Assembly (NCBI RefSeq): GCF_000264905.1
Contig: NW_006763141.1
Location: forward strand, 800,600 to 864,599
Length of the DNA: 64,000 nt
Direction: 5' to 3'
Source of the DNA: Stereum hirsutum FP-91666 SS1
Lineage: Eukaryota > Basidiomycota > Agaricomycetes > Russulales > Stereaceae
Below are positions 59,201 through 64,000 of this stretch, piece after piece. The notes under the pieces were generated by a model. It worked only from the letters and a program-made list of their open reading frames with translations. It was not told the DNA's origin and searched no databases. Each line of letters opens with the position of its first letter. Positions within the stretch are counted from its first letter, which is position 1. Position numbers and translations under genes: made by a program.

Positions 59201-59888
59201 ACGTCCCCTCTTATATTTTGGATTCCTTCCTTCGCTGTGCATGGATAAGTTCGCATACTGATCATTGACGTGTGGCGTACACTGTGGCGCGGTGTAGACT
59301 GGCTGAAGCAATACATGTCGACTACATTCCGTGAGTTTCTCTCACTATCAAGTCTTCCATGTCACATACTCATTATAACTTAACCCTCACAGACACATCC
59401 TCTACCGCCTCCATGCTTCCCCGTGACAAAGGCGGCGTTGTCGACTCCGAGTTCAAGGTACCCACCTTCTTCTTCTTACCTCATTCGTGCTTTGGAGCTT
59501 GACCATGTCGCTCATCTTGTGTACGCTGTAGGTCTACGGAACCGAGAACATCCGCGTCTGCGATATGTCTGTTTGCCCGTTGCAGTTCGCTGCACATCCG
59601 CAGGGTGAGTACATCCCTGGTCCTTTCCCTTTACCCCAGTATTTTCGTGTTATTGCACCCCCGTCGCATCCCCATCCAAACCTTATCCACGCCTTCGGGA
59701 ACATGACTTAACCTGGAAACCCCTTTCGCTCCACGTCATAATAGCCTTCGTGTACTCGATCGCCGAGATGGGTACGTCTCTTCTATGTTTTTTCTTCCTT
59801 ATCGGATAAATTATCGCTGATGTCTTCCCTCTCTTTGCATCGAATAGCTGCGGATGTTATCAAAGGAAAGCTTAAGTTGTCCGCCTAA
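56261..59888 (+). CDS. Intracellular GMC-family FAD oxidoreductase
   Basis: Glucose-methanol-choline oxidoreductase without a signal peptide, so probably cytosolic or peroxisomal-adjacent rather than secreted. Exon 1 (56261-56318) encodes MPLVSIHDVSRKTFDYVII; an 8-nt exon (56379-56386) and the exon from 56484 complete GGGTAGLTLAARL (FAD-binding). Then VLVLEAGQANIDDPAI, YDWGHKTVPQ, GKGLGGSSATNFLCWTRPPG (GMC signature 1), VVVCAGGLKTPQILELSGIG (signature 2), VGKNAQEHNFMGVTYELKDD, and the C-terminal catalytic parts FHTSSTASMLPRDKGGVVDS and CPLQFAAHPQ..AFVYSIAEMAADVIKG. About 17 introns; every join I tested keeps frame. Ends GKLKLSA. Only moderately similar to the secreted GMC enzyme at 7268-10037, so they are not a recent duplicate. 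Substrate unknown. Confidence 0.9.
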
Positions 59889-60349
59889 ATCATCACACTA
59901 CTGCATACCCCTTTTATACTATTTGCTGAACGAGCTCATCATGCACCCACGAGAAATGAGGATCAGGGAAGTGACGAGTTGGAAGCGGCGGTCGTGGTAG
60001 TTGTTAATGATAGATGGGGCAAGACCCGGAGAGGAGGGCTACGAGGTGTCGATCATGGATTCTTGTTATATATCTTTTTGGATTGGAACGGTCACGATTG
60101 TTTTAGACTCGGAACAAATCTGAAGTTGGACTACGCTGCAGCACATTTGAAGGTGTCTTGGGGTGGGGGACTGCACAAAACTGCTTGAGACCGATGCGTG
60201 GGTCGTTCGCGAGCGCAAGCCAGATTTGAAAAAAATCGGTGCATGTGAGATAGGAAGGACATTGCGAACGCATAGCCATTAATATTGCTGCGCGAGTGCG
60301 ATAGGGAAAAAGGACTCGAAAAGCACTGCGATGATTATGTCTTACTACT
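59889..60349. other. Interval between GMC oxidoreductase 2 and tRNA-Ala
   Basis: 3' flank of the GMC gene and 3' side of the tRNA. No supported gene. Confidence 0.4.
60319..60322 (-). terminator. Pol III terminator candidate for tRNA-Ala
   Basis: Four T on the minus strand lie 28 bases after the tRNA end; a run of five follows at 60307-60311. Confidence 0.5.
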
Positions 60350-60420
60350 GGACGCTGAGGGGTTTGAACCCTCGACCTCACGCATGCAAAGCGTGCGCGC
60401 TACCACTGTGCCAAGCGCCC
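60350..60420 (-). tRNA. tRNA-Ala(UGC), no intron
   Basis: Minus-strand 71-nt cloverleaf. Acceptor GGGCGCT pairs with AGCGTCC (one G-U); anticodon stem CACGC/GCGTG with loop TTTGCAT, anticodon TGC; T arm GAGGG TTCAAAC CCCTC. The D stem GCAC/GCGC has one A-C mismatch. Confidence 0.93.
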
Positions 60421-61693
60421 ATAAATGCTCAAGATGTGTTGAACATCCAAACCGCTGGAATCTATGTGGGTGTAAGGAAGAACAGGATGAAACTCGAGAG
60501 TCGAGAGCAACTTCGCCGTGAATGCGACAGTCGGACGAGGAGTCGCTAAACAGCGTTGGAAGGTGTTCTATCTGCGGTCATCCCCTTCTTCGCGTCCGCG
60601 TCTGTCACAGTTGGGCCTCGAATCGTTGTGGGCATGCGGCCTTGGGGGCAGATGAATGAGTCCGTGCATACTTCGGATGCTCCAACATGGATAAATTCAC
60701 GGCCGCGTGAGAGGTCATACAATTTCGAGTGAAATGAGTTCATTAAAGTAAGCAGTTTTCACGGCGCTGTGAGTTCTCAACGAGGCGAACCGATTTCGGG
60801 GCAGTAAATCATGGATGTCCGCGGACCCAGGATCCTCTGCACCTTCCAAGTTCTCACCAACCAGCATGACGCATCACACTCGACTATGATTTCGGGTGGC
60901 TGTGGTGAAAATCACTGTCCCATCACTCTCATGACGGAAGCTCCAAGGATCAAAGAGTCGACGTACATGGTGTCTCGTGTGCGATGGAGTACACGAAGAA
61001 TCGAGCCTAGACGTGCTTGATGCCGGAGAGAACAGAACCGCATTGAGCGGCGAGCGACAGCATCAAAAGGTTTGATTGTTTGATCTGAGCTGTGATTTGG
61101 AGGTCGAGGTAGCACACAGTGAGGCCACACTGCCAGCAACTAACAAGTGGAGGAGTCGGAGCGTGATCCATCGACGCAAGTGCCAGTGAGAATGATTAGA
61201 ATGGCGATAGATCGGAGAGATAGATAGATGAAAAATGTTTATAGAACAGCTTTGAGGGCAATGCTGGGCGCAGAAAGGAGAACGAAAAGCGAATATGGGT
61301 CGGGCTGGTGTACACAGAGAGCATCGGCTGGAGCGTAACGTATCGCAGAGACCTTCGAGATAGCCACGAAGGACATCTTCTAGAGTAATTTGGCCGTCGT
61401 GTCACGCTGGCCGAGCAACGGACAAGCCCTGAAGAAGACGGTGGACAAAGCGAGGCCGAGAATTCTCAGAATACGCGGGTGGGAGGACGACGAGCGTAGA
61501 AGACATGTCGCGTGGCGAGACGAAACAACAACGCGGATGGGAACGTTACGTAAGGGGCGCCTCTCGAAGGGGAAGCGACTGCTCCTGCTCACTCTTCGTC
61601 GTCCTTCCCACCTCTTCCTCGTCGTCGTCCACGTCGGCGACACCCCTGCGGCCATCGTCGACGACAGGTGCAGGAGATACCAGCAGTCCCTAG
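60421..61693. other. Interval upstream of the CRIB gene
   Basis: 5' flank of tRNA-Ala and upstream region of the CRIB-domain gene. The last 200 bp are rich in C and T on the plus strand, a probable promoter and leader. An open frame starting at 61390 overlaps the first coding exon in another frame and has no domain. Confidence 0.4.
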
Positions 61694-64000
61694 ATGTCGT
61701 CGCCGTCGGCATCGAGCTCAAAGCCAAACTCGCGCTTTTCGACCTTCAAGGTCTTCAAGTTTTCCGGAAATCCAAAGCCACCTGCGCCTCCGCCCAAGGA
61801 CCCAAATTATCTCTATTCGTCCGTTACAGGCTCGCAATCCGTCCTCTCCCTCTCTGGCCAGTCTCTTTCCGTCGCAGATTCCTTTTCACAGCCTCCGACG
61901 CCGTTGTCGACAGCGTACCAACCTTCTCAGTATGCTGCACGGTCTCCATCGCCGGCCCCGAGTCGCGCGACTCAGTCTCCGAGCAGTCTGCCACCAGATT
62001 CAGCAGGATTCAGGCGGAACTTCATCAGGATGGCGAGCTCGATGGGAAAGAAGTCAATGACGTTTCCGAAACCGTCACGGACGAATACCAGCGACTCCTT
62101 GGCGAGCAGTAGTGCTAGTGAGATGCAGCAGGCAACGGACCCAACCGATGATGATTCAATATCATTGCCTTGGGGCTTCCAGGTATGTCCACTTCCTTAC
62201 TATCTTACTGCGCGTTGTGATCAATAAAAATGACATTATTATAGCACAATATGCATGTAGATGAGAAGTACGTCCTGTGTTCTGCTTCTCAGGCCACCCT
62301 CGTGTGCCTCTATTCTTGACCTCCTTCGCCTCGTTTATTTAATAATGCCAGACCGAAAACACCTCACTCACACATATATATCTCACAGTTACCAAGGTAT
62401 CCCCAACAACTGGGATACTGCACTCTCTGAAGCCGGCTTCACCGACGACGAAATCATCGCGATTCGTCAAAACCAACTGCGCACCCGCTCTCGCACCCCC
62501 GCCTCAGACCGCGACATCGACCGCTATTCGCCCATCTCCCGCACCCAATCTCCCTCCCAGTTCTCCGCCTCCTCCCCATCCGTGTACGCAGGAGTCACAG
62601 GAATCCCACCACCACCCCCGACCTCGCTAACCACACTCGTTAAACCCCGCGCTCGTTCAAGCTCTCTGCGCCGAAAACAGTCTTCTGACGACGCCCGCTC
62701 GGAGCATTCCTCTCGTTTCCATCATCACTCACCACCTCCCCCACTTCCCGTTCACGCCCCAATGTATCATCGAAGATTAGATTCGGACTCTAACGCTTCG
62801 AGCGCTGCTGGCTCCGGTCAAGGCGCGAATCGGTCCATCGATAGATCCTACTCGGAGATTGACGCCAATGAGAGCGTAGCCACTCATTCGACCGACTCGC
62901 AGTTCGTGTATATACAGCGAAACACTATCACGCTCGATAACTTCAACGCGCAGGACGAAGGGCACGGCAAAGATCATCTTGGACTACCAGCTCCGGTTCC
63001 TAGTGCTGCGACGATGAGCTCGATGATGACCGTTAGACCCGCAGCAGCATCACCGTCCCCATCACTTTCCACTTTCAGTCACACTCCTTCGGCTATTGCA
63101 CCTTCAACATCATCGCGCTCAGCAGGTGGCCCACTCAACTCCCCCTCCGGGATGCCGGCACGAACGCCACCGAGAAAAGTATTCCGAGTCGTTAACGAGA
63201 CACCACCGCCTGAACCGAGTTCGCCGCCTCCAGCTTACAATACTTCGGATAGGGATGGATACGAGGAAGACGGTGGGAATCATAGGGCGGGGACATCGAT
63301 GGATTTGCCGCCGCCGTTGAGCTCGTTCGAGAGGGAGAGGCCGCGGCCAGCAGAGAAGCAGCATGCAGGAACCTCTTCTGCTCGGCAACCGCAATTGGAG
63401 TCTGCGAGGGAGGCGGTAGAGCCGGGAGACGAGACAATATTGCAGGAGGACCAGACACTCGTGGAGGCCGACAGTGAGCTGCTGGATGGCGAAGAGGTGG
63501 AGGAAGGTGTAGATGAGTTAGGCCAAACCGTCGACGGTCTCATCAAACACAAACCACCCCGTCTATCCGTCTTACCACCACGATTGTCACTCCGAAAGGA
63601 CGCGATCGACGACCTGTCGGATTGGACGGCTTCGTTATTCTCGTCGATTCCCACGGCTTCTACCTCTGGGAACGGGACGCCGCCACATTCGCCGTTGAGG
63701 GCTCAGGCTCAGGCTGCACGGTCGAAGTTCCGGAAGTCCGTTGTTAAGAGCAAGGCTGGAACGAGCTCCGGTTTGGGTGCAGGTCTGTTGCCTGCTGCTA
63801 CCATTTCTTCGTCGACTTCTCCATCAGCCTCTACGTCTACTTTTACGCCGTCGTTATCGCCGGTCCTACCGAATATCACCGTCCAGGATAGCGAATACCA
63901 AGAGCAGGGCAGAGATGGCGGCGATGAGGCCGGGGACTATGACGAGCACGAGCAGGAGAACATGCCGGGGTACACGATCAGTACCTCGCCGCTGTATAAC
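61694..64000 (+). CDS. CRIB-domain protein, probable PAK/Ste20-like kinase, 3' part beyond window
   Basis: Exons 61694-62182, 62245-62267 (23 nt) and 62389 onward. The N terminus (MSSPSASSSKPNSRFSTFKV) is Ser/Pro-rich. Residues about 155-205 are a p21-binding (CRIB/PBD) domain: ISLPWGFQHNMHVDENYQGI then PNNWDTALSEAGFTDDEIIA, which binds GTP-loaded Cdc42/Rac. The following 500 or so residues up to the window edge are low-complexity, with poly-Pro stretches (GIPPPPPTS, SPPPPLPV) that could bind SH3 domains, and many Ser/Thr-Pro sites. No kinase motif is reached, so a kinase domain beyond 64000 is inferred from the family. If present it would act in polarity, cytokinesis or mating MAPK signalling. 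The stop codon is outside the window. Confidence 0.82.

Noticed and set aside
61390..62112. 240-residue plus-strand frame overlapping the CRIB gene start
   Set aside because: Out of frame with the conserved CRIB reading and without domain.
1..64000. CRISPR arrays, bacterial operons or rRNA
   Set aside because: None seen; the sequence is clearly fungal nuclear DNA with introns.

Overview
The window looks like nuclear DNA of a mushroom-forming basidiomycete (Agaricomycetes). Genes on both strands are split by many introns of about 50-70 nt with GT-AG ends and some very small exons. The families are typical of that group: DUF6533 and DUF6534 seven-helix membrane proteins, GMC oxidoreductases, an F-box protein and lineage-expanded NTPase/nuclease proteins. 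All functions were read from sequence motifs; no search was run. Exon joins were made by hand from splice signals and protein continuity.

Left part (1-13 kb): the 5' three quarters of the mitochondrial RNA polymerase gene (minus, runs off the left edge), DUF6533 protein copy 1 (minus), a secreted GMC oxidoreductase (minus) and a single-pass membrane protein (minus). Middle-left (13-24 kb): a mitochondrial PPR-type protein (minus) and an NAD malate dehydrogenase ending in SKL (plus), divergent across about 275 bp; after a gene-free stretch comes DUF6533 copy 2 (plus).

Accessory core (24-32.2 kb): two tandem minus-strand paralogs that combine a P-loop NTPase with a C-terminal PD-(D/E)XK-like motif. 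They are separated by an element of about 0.9 kb with 26-bp terminal inverted repeats, internal 52-bp repeats and a tRNA-like module. One paralog keeps canonical catalytic residues; the other has lost key residues in both domains. This is the most unusual part of the window.

Right part (32-64 kb): an APC-type amino-acid/GABA/choline permease (minus), a 2.6 kb stretch without a supported gene, DUF6533 copy 3 and an F-box protein (both plus), an intron-containing tRNA-Lys(UUU), a DUF1365 protein (minus), an AT-hook chromatin-type protein (plus), a glutamate-1-semialdehyde-aminomutase-like PLP enzyme (plus), a DUF6534 protein (minus), an intracellular GMC oxidoreductase (plus), tRNA-Ala(UGC) (minus), and the 5' part of a CRIB-domain (PAK/Ste20-like) kinase gene running off the right edge. 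There is no sign of a co-regulated metabolic cluster; most genes look like independent neighbours.
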